DNA from: [Mycobacterium] fortunisiensis
GTDB lineage: Bacteria > Actinomycetota > Actinomycetes > Mycobacteriales > Mycobacteriaceae
Length of the DNA stretch: 64,000 nt
Direction of reading: 5' to 3'
Assembly: GCF_019050325.1 (NCBI RefSeq)
Contig: NZ_VOMB01000024.1
Location: 1 to 64,000 of the forward strand
Part shown: positions 56,231-64,000 of the stretch, in pieces
How the letters are laid out: every line of letters begins with the position of its first letter
Numbering within the stretch: the stretch's first letter is position 1
The notes under the pieces: model-generated
Database searches by the model: none
What the model was told of the DNA's origin: nothing
Seen by the model: only the letters and a program-made list of their open reading frames with translations
Made by a program: the position numbers and the translations under genes

Positions 56231-56821
56231 ATGACTGCCCAACTCGACCACTTGGACCTGGACCTGCACGACCTGGCGCCCCGCACCGCCGGCGGTATCG
56301 CGCCGTGTGCCGGCGTGGTCGGGCTGGGCATGTTCGGCGGTGGCGTGGCGGTGAGCCTGGAGAGCCGCGGCCGCATCCCGGTCGTGCACGACGTCCGCAC
56401 GGAGGCAGCCGAAGAACTCGGTCTGGCCTTGGCGGTGCCGACCCCGGCGGAAGTGGCCGAGGTAAGTGACGTGGTGCTGATCGCTGTCGTCGACGCCGCC
56501 CAGGTGCGCGAGGTGTTGCACGGCGACGACGGCGTACTTGCCGGTTCCCGACCGGGTTTGATCGTGGTGCTGCTGTCCACCGTCTCGGTGCCCGAGGTGC
56601 GGGCTTTCGCACAGGAGTGCCGCTCTTACGGCGTGGAACTGTTGGATTGCGCTGTGGCCCTGGGTGATCAGGCCGCGCACGACGGCATGGTGGCCATGGT
56701 CGGCGGTGACGACGACACCGTGGCGCGCGCCATGCCGGTGCTGGCCGACTTCGCCGACAAGGTCGTGCATTGCGGACCGCTCGGCGCCGGGTTGTCGACC
56801 GAGATCCCGGCAACGTACTGA
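56231..56821 (+). CDS. NAD-binding domain of a beta-hydroxyacid dehydrogenase, C-terminally truncated
   Basis: 196 aa. Rossmann motif VGLGMFGGGVAVSL, and the family layout through VVLLSTVSVPEVRAFAQEC, LLDCAVALGD and VGGDDDTVARAMPVL to VVHCGPLGAGLSTEIPATY. 3-hydroxyisobutyrate dehydrogenase relatives are ~290 aa and continue with a helical domain bearing the catalytic Lys; that part is missing. The frame ends cleanly 85 bp before the cyclase gene. It could be a remnant or a stand-alone nucleotide-binding protein. Confidence 0.8.
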   Translation: MTAQLDHLDLDLHDLAPRTAGGIAPCAGVVGLGMFGGGVAVSLESRGRIPVVHDVRTEAAEELGLALAVPTPAEVAEVSDVVLIAVVDAAQVREVLHGDDGVLAGSRPGLIVVLLSTVSVPEVRAFAQECRSYGVELLDCAVALGDQAAHDGMVAMVGGDDDTVARAMPVLADFADKVVHCGPLGAGLSTEIPATY

Positions 56822-56906
56822 CATAAGGCAGCCGGCGCACCGCAGGCGGCAAAAGCCCCCTTCTCGAACCGCCGCGACCAGCACCTCTGTCAATTACTCT
56901 TGGGCA

Positions 56907-58457
56907 ATGGCGGAGACGTCATACGCGCCTTGCGGCGACCTCAGCCTGGCCTGCCAGGTGTTCGGCGACGGACCCGTCGAACTGATCTTCGTCGGGCCAG
57001 TGGTCAGCCATATCGAGATGTTCTGGGCCATGCCCGAATTCAAGGCTTTCTTCGATCAACTCGCCACGTTCTGCCGGGTTGCCCTGTTCGACAAGGCCGG
57101 GGTCGGCATGTCGGATCCGGTCCCCAAGGTTCGTACGCTCGACGATCGCGCGGCCGAAATCGAGGCCATCATGGATTTCGCCGGCTTTGTGAAACCCGCC
57201 GTGTTCGCCATGAGCGAGGGTGGAGCCGCCTCCCTGCTGTTCACCGCGAAGCGGCCGGAACGGGTGCGCGCGTTGATCCTGTACGGCTCGTACGCCGCCG
57301 TGTTGGGATGCCGATGGGAAGATATCGACGCCGATCCGGTGGAGTTGCGGGCACGTGCGGTCGACGAGGTCGGTGAGCAGTACAGCCCGACGACGGCACA
57401 GATCGAGCGCATGCAGGCGCTCGCCCGGGCCGGTCGCTCGGCATGGGGCACCGGCGCGGCGATCAAATGCATGTTCCCGTCGCTCCGCTCGGCCCGGCAG
57501 GGCGCGATGATGGAACGGATGTCCGCCAGCCCGGGGATGATGCGGGCATCGATGGAATCGACCTTCAACATCGATGCCCGGCCGATCCTGCCGGCGATCG
57601 CCACACCGACCCTGGTCGTCCATGCCCGTGACGAACCGCTGCCTGTGCAGTACGGCCGCTACCTCGCCGATCACATTGCCGGGGCGCGCTACCTCGAAGT
57701 CGACGGCCGAGACCACGCCCCGTGGTTCACCGAGCCGCACCGAATCCTGACCGCCATCGAGGAACTTCTCACCGGGATGCACGCCGCGCCGTCCCTGGGC
57801 CATCGAGCGCTGCGTACGGTGCTGTTCACCGACATCGTCTCCTCGACCGAGCACGCCTCGGCAGCGGGCGACGAGCAGTGGCGCGCGGTGCTCGAACGCT
57901 TCGGCACCACCACCGCGGAACTCACCGAACAGTTCGACGGCTCGCTGGTGAAGAGCACGGGAGACGGCCACCTCAGCACGTTCGAAGGGCCGACCCACGC
58001 GATCCGCTGCGCCGAGGCGGTGCGCAGCGAGGCCGAGACGCTGGGCATCGAGATCCGGGCCGGCATCCACACCGGTGAATGCGAGCTCATGGACGGTGAC
58101 GTCGGCGGTATCGCCGTGCACATCGCGGCGCGGATCCTCGGCCAAGCCGGGGCCGGCGAGATCCTCGTCTCACGTACCGTGCGCGATCTGGTCGTGGGCT
58201 CGGGCACCTCCTTCGAGGACCGCGGCACCGTGGAGCTACGCGGTGTGCCCGGTGACTGGCAGCTGCTGGCGGTGCATCGAGACGGTGCACGGCCGGTATC
58301 GGCGGAGGCCGAGCTGGCGGCCATCCCGACCCCCGGCCCACAGGCTTCGATGCACCCGTCCGATCGGGCGGTCAATCTGATGGCGCGGCGGGCGCCGTGG
58401 ATCCTGCGGGGTATGGCCCGGCTGGCCCCGGCCACGGTGCGCGAACGGACGCCCTGA
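56907..58457 (+). CDS. Alpha/beta-hydrolase fused to class III adenylate cyclase
   Basis: 516 aa, ATG 56907. Residues ~1-280 form an alpha/beta hydrolase with nucleophile-elbow-like AMSEGGAASL, an Asp in VVHARDEPLP and a His in VDGRDHAPWF. Residues ~300-460 are a class III cyclase domain: first metal Asp in LFTDIVSSTEHASAAGD, second in VKSTGDGHLSTFEG, and GIHTGECELMDGDVGGIAVH. A hydrophobic/basic C-tail follows. Mycobacteria have several such hydrolase-cyclase fusions; the hydrolase part may sense a small ligand. Confidence 0.9.
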   Translation: MAETSYAPCGDLSLACQVFGDGPVELIFVGPVVSHIEMFWAMPEFKAFFDQLATFCRVALFDKAGVGMSDPVPKVRTLDDRAAEIEAIMDFAGFVKPAVFAMSEGGAASLLFTAKRPERVRALILYGSYAAVLGCRWEDIDADPVELRARAVDEVGEQYSPTTAQIERMQALARAGRSAWGTGAAIKCMFPSLRSARQGAMMERMSASPGMMRASMESTFNIDARPILPAIATPTLVVHARDEPLPVQYGRYLADHIAGARYLEVDGRDHAPWFTEPHRILTAIEELLTGMHAAPSLGHRALRTVLFTDIVSSTEHASAAGDEQWRAVLERFGTTTAELTEQFDGSLVKSTGDGHLSTFEGPTHAIRCAEAVRSEAETLGIEIRAGIHTGECELMDGDVGGIAVHIAARILGQAGAGEILVSRTVRDLVVGSGTSFEDRGTVELRGVPGDWQLLAVHRDGARPVSAEAELAAIPTPGPQASMHPSDRAVNLMARRAPWILRGMARLAPATVRERTP

Positions 58458-58504
58458 TCGTTTGTGGTGTCGTCGTTCCAGGAATTGCGGGGCCCGGAAA
58501 CCAA

Positions 58505-58532
58505 CCAGGCCCCCTCCGAAGAGGGGGCCTGG
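58505..58532 (-). terminator. Terminator downstream of tRNA-Tyr
   Basis: CCAGGCCCCCTC-CGAA-GAGGGGGCCTGG is a perfect 12-bp stem with a stable tetraloop. In the minus direction it starts 6 bp past the tRNA 3' end and is followed by TTGGTTT. It also lies 47 bp past the stop of the plus-strand cyclase gene. Confidence 0.85.
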
Positions 58533-58538
58533 TGTGGG

Positions 58539-58621
58539 TGGCAGATGCAGGATTCGAACCTGCGTAGGCGTAAGCCGACGGATTTACAGTCCGCTCCCAT
58601 TGGCCGCTCGGGCAATCTGCC
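58539..58621 (-). tRNA. tRNA-Tyr (GTA)
   Basis: 83 nt on the minus strand. Acceptor stem GGCAGAT pairs with ATCTGCC; the anticodon loop reads CTGTAAA with anticodon GTA; a long class II variable arm (CGGCTTACGCCTACG region) and T-loop GGTTCGAATCC are present, as bacterial tRNA-Tyr requires. The discriminator is A; CCA is not encoded. Confidence 0.95.
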
Positions 58622-58730
58622 TGGTGTCGCGCCGCCGGAGTTTCCGGTTTGGTGCGACTAGCAGGGTACAACGAGGATGTACCCAAGTTACAAACCGGCA
58701 GGACTCACCGAGGGAAGGGAGAGGCATCCA

Positions 58731-59222
58731 ATGGCGGATTCCAGCTTCGACGTCGTCAGCAAGGTCGATCGTCAGGAGGTCGATAACGCGCTCAACCAGG
58801 CCGCCAAGGAGCTGTCCACCCGGTTCGACTTCCGCGGCACCGACACCAGCATCGCCTGGAAGGGCGACGAGGTGATCGAACTCACCTCCAGCACCGAGGA
58901 GCGGGTCAAGGCCGCCGTCGACGTGTTCAAGGAGAAACTGGTCCGCCGGGGCATCTCGATGAAGGCCTTCGACGCCGGCGAGCCACAGTCCAGCGGCAAG
59001 ACCTACAAGGTGACCGGCGACATCAAGGAGGGCATCACAAGCGAGCAGGCCAAGAAGATCACCAAGCTCATCCGCGACGAGGGCCCCAAGGGCGTCAAGG
59101 CCCAGATCCAGGGCGACGAGATCCGGGTCAGCTCCAAGAAGCGTGACGACCTGCAGGCCGTCATCGCCCTGCTCAAGGGTGCCGACCTGGACGTGGCATT
59201 GCAGTTCGTCAACTACCGCTAG
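58731..59222 (+). CDS. yajQ: YajQ family nucleotide-binding protein
   Basis: 163 aa, ATG 58731 after GGGAGAGG. Starts [20 protein letters not shown] and contains RFDFRGTD and [20 protein letters not shown], near-invariant in YajQ/DUF520. Some family members bind cyclic di-GMP or GTP; the mycobacterial role is unknown. Two ferredoxin-like RNA-binding folds are expected. The gene starts 109 bp from the divergently transcribed tRNA-Tyr. Confidence 0.95.
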   Translation: MADSSFDVVSKVDRQEVDNALNQAAKELSTRFDFRGTDTSIAWKGDEVIELTSSTEERVKAAVDVFKEKLVRRGISMKAFDAGEPQSSGKTYKVTGDIKEGITSEQAKKITKLIRDEGPKGVKAQIQGDEIRVSSKKRDDLQAVIALLKGADLDVALQFVNYR

Positions 59223-59235
59223 CAGTGGGGCGCGC

Positions 59236-59294
59236 CGAGCGTGCGTGGAATGCTGGCTCGCCACGGAGTGGCGGCCAGCAGACACGCACGCTCG
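59236..59294. repeat. Nested palindromic element between convergent genes
   Basis: Outer arms CGAGCGTGCGTG (59236-59247) and CACGCACGCTCG (59283-59294) are a perfect 12-bp inverted repeat. Inside, GCTGGCTCGCCAC and GTGGCGGCCAGC pair with one bulged base. It lies between the ends of yajQ and the convergent monooxygenase gene, so it can end both transcripts. Sequence differs from the four-copy repeat at 5-20 kb, though the design is alike. Confidence 0.7.
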
Positions 59295-59309
59295 CCGGGC
59301 AAAGGGAGG

Positions 59310-60635
59310 CTAGGCGGCAGTGACCGTGTAACGGCTGGGCCGGTGCGCCAACCCGTAGTGCCCGCGCAGCGTCGTCGCGGTGTAGTCGGTCCGGAACAGT
59401 CCGCGCCGCTGCAGGATCGGCACCACCTGCCCGACGAAATCCTCCAGACCACCGGGCAGATACGGCGGCATGATGTTGAAGCCGTCGGCCGCGCCCTCGG
59501 TGAACCACAGCTCCAGGTTGTCGGCCACCTGCTCGGCGGTGCCGGCGAAGGTCCGGTGCCCCCGCCCGCCACCGAGCTTGGCGATCAACTGCCGCACGGT
59601 CAGCGACTCACTGCCGGCCAGATCCTTGACCAGTTGGTAACGGCTCTTGTTGCCCTGAATCTGTTCGATGGGCGGCAGCGCCGGCAGCGGGGCATCCAGC
59701 GCGTGGGCGGTCAGATCCACGCCGAGCATCTGCGAGAGCTGACGCAGCGAGTATTCCGGTGAGATCAGGTCGGTGAACTGCTGTTCGAGCTCGAGCGCCG
59801 CCGCTTCGGTGGGCGCGATGAACGGCACGATGCCGGGCAGGATCTTCACGTCGTCGGCGCTGCGGCCGAACTTCACCGCGCGACTCTTCACGTCGCGGTA
59901 AAACGCCTTCCCGTCCTCGACCGAGCGCTGCGCGGTGAAGATCGCCTCGGCATACCGGCTCGCGAAATCCCTGCCGGACTCCGAGGATCCGGCCTGCACC
60001 AACAACGGACGCCCCTGCACGGGCCGCGGGGTGTTCAGCGGGCCCTGCACTGTGAAGTGCTCGCCGTGGTGGTTGATCGGATGCACCCGATCCGGGTCGG
60101 CGAAGATCCCCGTCGTCTCGTCGAGGACCAGCGCGTCGTCCTCCCAGCTGTCCCACAATGCCGTGGCCACATCGACGAATTCAGCTGCGCGGCGATACCG
60201 GCCGGCGTGGTCCGGAATACCGTCGATCCCGAAATTGGCCGCTTCGTCCGCACCGGCCGAGGTGACGATGTTCCACCCGGCACGCCCACCGCTGATGTGG
60301 TCCAGCGACGCGAAACTGCGGGCCAGCGTGTAGGGCTCGAGGTAGCCGGTGGTGGCCGTGGCGATCAGCCCGACGCGCTCGGTGACCGTGGCCATCGCGG
60401 TCAGCAGGGTGATCGGTTCGAAGATCGCCTGCGTGTTGTGCTTCACCCGCGGGTCCACGGCGAGCCCGTCGGCGAAGAACACCGAATCGAGCTTGCCGCG
60501 CTCGGCCAACTGGGCCAGCCGCTGAAAGTGCGTGACGTCGGTCAGGTTTCGCACGTCGGTGCGCGGGTGCCGCCACGCCGCCTCGTGGTGGCCGACCCCC
60601 ATCAAGAAGGCGTTGAGATGAAGCTGTCGCGTCAT
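59310..60635 (-). CDS. NtaA/SnaA/DszA-family FMN-dependent monooxygenase
   Basis: 441 aa, luciferase-like TIM barrel. Family blocks: RNLTDVTHFQRLAQLAERGK, LDSVFFADGLAV, SFASLDHISGGRAGWNIVTS, NHHGEHFTVQGPLNTPRPVQ, and QAGSSESGRDFASRYAEAIF. Members oxidise sulfones, sulfonates, nitrilotriacetate or polyketides with reduced FMNH2 from a separate reductase. It is 9 bp downstream of a sulfonate-type ABC permease in the same operon, so the likely job is desulfonation of an imported organosulfur compound. Confidence 0.93.
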   Translation of the reverse strand: MTRQLHLNAFLMGVGHHEAAWRHPRTDVRNLTDVTHFQRLAQLAERGKLDSVFFADGLAVDPRVKHNTQAIFEPITLLTAMATVTERVGLIATATTGYLEPYTLARSFASLDHISGGRAGWNIVTSAGADEAANFGIDGIPDHAGRYRRAAEFVDVATALWDSWEDDALVLDETTGIFADPDRVHPINHHGEHFTVQGPLNTPRPVQGRPLLVQAGSSESGRDFASRYAEAIFTAQRSVEDGKAFYRDVKSRAVKFGRSADDVKILPGIVPFIAPTEAAALELEQQFTDLISPEYSLRQLSQMLGVDLTAHALDAPLPALPPIEQIQGNKSRYQLVKDLAGSESLTVRQLIAKLGGGRGHRTFAGTAEQVADNLELWFTEGAADGFNIMPPYLPGGLEDFVGQVVPILQRRGLFRTDYTATTLRGHYGLAHRPSRYTVTAA

Positions 60636-60644
60636 GGTTCTCCT

Positions 60645-61508
60645 CTAAGCGGTGGTCCGCCAGCCCGACAGCCGTCCCTCGATGGCCACCAGGATGCCGT
60701 TGAATGTGACGCCCACCAGGGCGATGGTGACGATGCCGGCGTACATGTTCGGAATCTGGAAGTTGAACTGTGCGGCGGTGATCAGATAGCCCAGGCCGGC
60801 CTTCGCCCCCACCATCTCGGCGGCGATCAACACCAGGATCGACGAGGCCGCCGCCATCCGCAGACCGGTGAAGATGGTCGGCACGGCCGCGGGCAGGATC
60901 ACCTTCTGGAACAGCCGGACCGGGGAAAGGCCCAGGGATCGCGCAGATTTGATCAGCAACGGGTCCACCGTGCGCACCCCGGAGATGGTGTTCAGCAGGA
61001 TCGGGAAGGACGCCGCGTAGATCACCAGCGCCACCTTGGATGTCTCCCCGATCCCCAGGATCAGGATGAACACCGGAAGCAGGGCCAGCGCCGCGGTGTT
61101 GCGGAACAGCTCCAGAATCGGGTTGAGGAAATCCGCCACCGGCCGGTACCAGGCGATCGCCACCCCGAGCGGGATGCTCACCACGATCGCCACCGCCAGG
61201 CCGATCAGGGCACGCGACAGACTGGCCGAAACATGTTCGGTGAGTTGACCATTGGCCGCCAGCGTCAACCAGGCCGACACCACTTCACTGAACGGCGGCA
61301 GAAAAACCTTGTCCACCAAGCCGATCCGCGGAGCGATCTCCCACAGCGCGAGGAACGCCAAGATCACCACCGCGGGGCGAAACAGCCGCCAGGCCAGCGT
61401 GTGCAGCCTGCCGCGTCGGGTGTCCGGCTCGACGAGGTCCGGGGCGGGCTCCGGCTGCGTGGCCACCTCGGAGGTGGCCACCTCGGGTGTGGCAATCGCG
61501 CTAGACAT
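60645..61508 (-). CDS. ABC transporter permease, SsuC-type
   Basis: 287 aa, about six membrane segments, EAA loop in LLIKSARSLGLSPVRLFQKV, LPAAVPTIFTGLRMAAA. A 40-residue hydrophilic N-terminus repeats TPEVATSEVATQPEPAPD. Its start overlaps the ATPase stop by 8 bp. Part of the coupled importer with the genes at 61501 and 62294. Confidence 0.93.
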   Translation of the reverse strand: MSSAIATPEVATSEVATQPEPAPDLVEPDTRRGRLHTLAWRLFRPAVVILAFLALWEIAPRIGLVDKVFLPPFSEVVSAWLTLAANGQLTEHVSASLSRALIGLAVAIVVSIPLGVAIAWYRPVADFLNPILELFRNTAALALLPVFILILGIGETSKVALVIYAASFPILLNTISGVRTVDPLLIKSARSLGLSPVRLFQKVILPAAVPTIFTGLRMAAASSILVLIAAEMVGAKAGLGYLITAAQFNFQIPNMYAGIVTIALVGVTFNGILVAIEGRLSGWRTTA

Positions 61509-62301
61509 GAACCTCCTCGGACTGGGCGCGCTGAACTTCGTCGTGCAGGAGCGACCAGATGTGGTGGCGTTGCCGGCGGAACCCGGCGCTGGAGCGGATG
61601 TCCTCGCCGCTGCGGTCGATGTCGACGTCGACGACCGTCTTGATCCTGCCGGGCCGTGAGGTCAGGACCGCCACGCGCTGACCGAGGTAGAGCGCCTCGT
61701 CGATACCGTGGGTGATGAACAGGATCGTCTTGCCGGTGGCCTGCCAGATCCGCAGCAGCTCATCCTGCAGGGATTCCCGGGTCTGGGCGTCCAAGGCGGC
61801 GAACGGTTCGTCCATCAGCAGCACCTCGGGGTCGAACGCCAGGCTGCGGGCGATCGCCACGCGCTGCTTCATCCCACCGGACAACTCGTGCGGGTAACGG
61901 TCGGCAAACCCTTGTAGCCCAACCAGTTCCAGGTAGTGCTCGGCGCGTTCACGGCGCTGCGCGGCCGGCAGACCCTTGGCCTCCAGCCCGAACTCGACGT
62001 TCTTGCGGGCCGTGCGCCACGGCAGCAGCGCGTACTGCTGGAAAACGATGCCGCGGTCCAGGCCGGGCCCGGTGATCGGCTTCCCGTCGAGCAGGATCTC
62101 CCCCGACGACGGCTCGCTGAGCCCGCCCAGCAAGTCCAGCAGCGTGGACTTGCCGCAGCCACTGGGGCCGACCAGGACCAGGAATTCGCCGGCCGCCAGG
62201 TCGATGCTGACGTCCTGGACGGCGGTGAAACTGGTTTTCTCGCCGCGGATCGCGAACTGTTTGGTGACGTTGCGGAGCTGCAGTTTGGGTGTGTCACTCA
62301 T
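61501..62301 (-). CDS. ABC transporter ATP-binding protein, SsuB-type
   Basis: 266 aa from ATG 62301, overlapping the binding-protein stop by 8 bp. Walker A GPSGCGKST, Q-loop FQQYALLPWRTA, signature ELSGGMKQRVAIARS, Walker B VLLMDEPFAALD, H-loop ITHGIDEALYL. Typical SsuB/TauB features. The C-terminal 30 residues are charged. Confidence 0.93.
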   Translation of the reverse strand: MSDTPKLQLRNVTKQFAIRGEKTSFTAVQDVSIDLAAGEFLVLVGPSGCGKSTLLDLLGGLSEPSSGEILLDGKPITGPGLDRGIVFQQYALLPWRTARKNVEFGLEAKGLPAAQRRERAEHYLELVGLQGFADRYPHELSGGMKQRVAIARSLAFDPEVLLMDEPFAALDAQTRESLQDELLRIWQATGKTILFITHGIDEALYLGQRVAVLTSRPGRIKTVVDVDIDRSGEDIRSSAGFRRQRHHIWSLLHDEVQRAQSEEVHV

Positions 62302-63352
62302 GTGCCAGAGCCTGACCGTCGGGACCGCTGCCTTCGGGATACGTACCGTTGGCATACGGATTGAATTCGTTGGTGTAGAGGTCTTTTGCGGTGAGCTTGC
62401 CCGCTTCGAGTTCACCGTTGCGGACCAGCCAGTCGATCCAGGTCTGCAGTTCACGCTCGGCGACCACCCCGCCGGTCACCGGAATGCCCGAGCTGCGCCA
62501 GAATTCGACGGCCTTGGTGTCCTCGTTGCGGTTGCGCTTGGTGATGATCTCGCGGAACTTCGCCACCACCTCGTCGCGCGGGGTCACCTGGGTCCAGCGG
62601 ATCGCCCGGGCCGTGCCCTGCACGAAATCGGCCACCGCATCCCGGTTCTCGGCCAGGAAATCGTCGCGCACCACATAGGTGCCGTAGCTGAACGCGCCGA
62701 ACAGCGACTTGTCGGTGAACAACGGCCGGATACCGCCGCGCTGCAGGGCGGACTCGCGGTAGATCTCGTTGAGCGCGGCGACGTCGATCTGCCCGTCGCG
62801 CAGCGCCTGCTCGGTGTTGACCGGCGGCACCACCGTGAGGGTGACGGTCTTGATCTCCTCGTTGGTCAGCCCCTGCTTGGCCAGCCATTCCCGGGTGAGG
62901 AACTCGTGGTGGGCACCGAGGGTGTTCATGCCGACCTTTTTGCCGATCAGGTCGCGGGCCGAGCGGATCGGACTGTTCTCCAGCACGTAGTAGCCGGTGT
63001 ACTCGTCCTCATCGGCGCCGTAGGAGCTGAGCACCGAGGTGATCGGCGCGCCCGCGGCGTTGAGCTTGACCACCGCACCGTTGAACGCCGAGCCGAAGTC
63101 GATGTCGCCGGTGGCCACCGATTGGATGTCCTGCGGCCCGCTGGTGGTGTTGCCGACCCACTCCAGTTTGACCTTCTGGTAGTAGCCGAGTTCCTCGGCG
63201 AGCTCGTGAAACTCCACCTCGCCGGTCCAGCCCTGGTAGCGCAGGACCGTCTTGCCGTCCTCGGTGCGCGCCGAGCTCCCCGAGGAGCCGCACGCGGTCA
63301 GTACCAACACGAATGCACTGAGCATCGCGAGTACCGAACTGAATAAGCGCAT
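62294..63352 (-). CDS. SsuA-type substrate-binding lipoprotein
   Basis: 352 aa. Signal with lipobox VLTAC (Cys21) then a Ser/Gly linker. Binding-protein signatures: VLRYQGWTGEVEFHELAEEL, VATGDIDFGSAFNGAVVKL, IGKKVGMNTLGAHHEFL, and NTEQALRDGQIDVAALNEIY. First gene of the operon binding protein, ATPase, permease, FMN monooxygenase. Ligand probably an aliphatic sulfonate or related compound, inferred from the terminal monooxygenase. Confidence 0.93.
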   Translation of the reverse strand: MRLFSSVLAMLSAFVLVLTACGSSGSSARTEDGKTVLRYQGWTGEVEFHELAEELGYYQKVKLEWVGNTTSGPQDIQSVATGDIDFGSAFNGAVVKLNAAGAPITSVLSSYGADEDEYTGYYVLENSPIRSARDLIGKKVGMNTLGAHHEFLTREWLAKQGLTNEEIKTVTLTVVPPVNTEQALRDGQIDVAALNEIYRESALQRGGIRPLFTDKSLFGAFSYGTYVVRDDFLAENRDAVADFVQGTARAIRWTQVTPRDEVVAKFREIITKRNRNEDTKAVEFWRSSGIPVTGGVVAERELQTWIDWLVRNGELEAGKLTAKDLYTNEFNPYANGTYPEGSGPDGQALAHE

Positions 63353-63403
63353 GGCCGTTGTCCCCTATGGAGTCGCACTGATTGGTGTGGCTCATGGTGG
63401 CAA

Positions 63404-63416
63404 CGAACCGGGTTCG
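63404..63416. promoter_or_regulatory. Palindrome upstream of the sulfonate operon
   Basis: CGAACCGGGTTCG, a 13-bp palindrome, lies 51 bp upstream of the binding-lipoprotein start. It overlaps a second small inverted repeat GGGTT-N5-AACCC. Candidate operator. Confidence 0.35.
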
Positions 63417-63465
63417 AGTAACCCTTTAGCCTCGCGGAGAATCGAAAGCCGGCCTGCGGCGAAGG

Positions 63466-63498
63466 GGATCGCGAGATTCCCCGAGAATCTCGCGATCC
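63466..63498 (-). terminator. Strong hairpin between the RsiV-like gene and the sulfonate operon
   Basis: GGATCGCGAGATTC and GAATCTCGCGATCC form a perfect 14-bp stem with a 5-base loop. It begins 39 bp beyond the stop of the gene at 63538. There is no U-run. Termination of the upstream gene is the simplest reading; a leader hairpin for the operon is possible. Confidence 0.6.
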
Positions 63499-63537
63499 TG
63501 GTCACCCTCGGCGCGGGGCGGACGTCAGACAGGAAAG

Positions 63538-64000
63538 TCAGGTGCCGCCGAACTGCGGTTGGAGCACCGGGGCGAGCGCGGCGAGCGGGATGTGCGCCTG
63601 CACCGTGCCGCCGTCCATCGCCCACTGCATCCGCCCCGGGGTGAAATCGACCGGGGTGTCGTGGCCGACCGGGTAGTCGGGCATGTACAGGATCAACTCG
63701 TCCGGTGTCAGCGCCCAGGCCTTGTAACCACCCGAGTACACCTGGTCCGGGGTCCAGCGGTCCGGGGTGAACGGATAGGTACCGGGCTGGTGCGGCGGCG
63801 GTGCCGCGTCGAGCGCGGCGACGATGAACGGCTCCCCCAGTCGCGGGATCTCAACCCGGTGGTCGACGCCGGGCTTGAACAGATCGGCCAGCTGCAGCTG
63901 ACGCCCGCCCGCGAACGTGAAGGTGCGGTAGGCGTCGCTGAAAATGGGGGCATTCGGGTGCGCGAGGGCGTCGGTCCCGACCGTGCCCGAGTACATCTCG
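63538..64000 (-). CDS. Secreted RsiV/DUF3298-like protein (5' end outside window)
   Basis: At least 154 codons; the frame continues past the right edge, so the true start is not seen. Visible motifs: SDAYRTFTFAGGRQLQLADL, FKPGV, DELILYMPDYPVGHDTPVDF and VQAHIPLAALAPVLQPQFGG, the pattern of the DUF3298/RsiV C-terminal domain also found in mycobacterial secreted MPT64-like proteins. Probably exported; function unknown. Confidence 0.7.
   Translation of the reverse strand, partial: EMYSGTVGTDALAHPNAPIFSDAYRTFTFAGGRQLQLADLFKPGVDHRVEIPRLGEPFIVAALDAAPPPHQPGTYPFTPDRWTPDQVYSGGYKAWALTPDELILYMPDYPVGHDTPVDFTPGRMQWAMDGGTVQAHIPLAALAPVLQPQFGGT

Overview
The window looks like a chromosome segment of a fast-growing mycobacterium (Mycolicibacterium-like). 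It is GC-rich and gene-dense, and carries lineage markers: mycolic-acid SAM methyltransferases next to a KasA-type ketoacyl synthase, a cutinase and a PE-PPE-domain hydrolase, 13E12/DUF222 HNH protein, DUF7159 proline-rich proteins, PknD/F-type receptor kinases, an Arr rifampin ADP-ribosyltransferase and an ABC ATPase-cNMP fusion like Rv0072/Rv0073. No rRNA, CRISPR array or intact prophage was seen. One tRNA (Tyr, GTA) is present.

Layout: 0-5.6 kb holds membrane/secreted proteins of unknown role, with an IS481-like remnant at the left edge and one frameshifted membrane gene. 5.9-10.6 kb is a minus-strand operon for an NrtA/SsuA-type ABC importer, whose binding protein carries a NosL-like tail, followed by a SulP anion transporter. 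10.6-12.2 kb has two DUF202 proteins and an AbiEi/DUF559-like protein. 12.4-17.6 kb is a minus-strand cluster of formylglycine-generating enzyme, GntR/UTRA regulator, sulfatase and an orphan GyrB paralogue. 17.8-20.8 kb has vapBC, an unusual zinc-ribbon SDR, arr and a broken XRE regulator. Four copies of a ~95-bp palindromic repeat lie between tandem minus-strand genes in this first 20 kb.

20.9-33.6 kb: ERCC4 nuclease with an Lsr2 C-terminal domain, FtsX-type permease and ABC-cNMP ATPase, a receptor kinase, two mycolate methyltransferases (one with an internal deletion), a ketoacyl synthase with Asp in place of the catalytic Cys, a NYN-LOTUS RNA-binding protein, a patatin lipase, an FAD monooxygenase and a P450.

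33.9-38.7 kb is the most striking part. A Ser/Thr kinase whose extracellular half is an amino-acid-type solute-binding domain is transcribed divergently from a large MprF-like membrane protein containing a degenerate kinase domain. Beyond it is a 293-bp MITE-like element with two left and two right ends.

38.7-58.5 kb: cytochrome b561-sulfite-oxidase fusion, SNF2 ATPase, two DUF7159 proteins, PitA phosphate transporter, divergent cutinase and PE-PPE hydrolases, 13E12 protein, a frameshifted small membrane gene, RtcB RNA ligase, a truncated dehydrogenase and a hydrolase-adenylate cyclase. 58.5-64 kb: tRNA-Tyr, yajQ, then a translationally coupled sulfonate-type ABC importer with an FMN monooxygenase, and at the edge a partial secreted RsiV/DUF3298-like protein.
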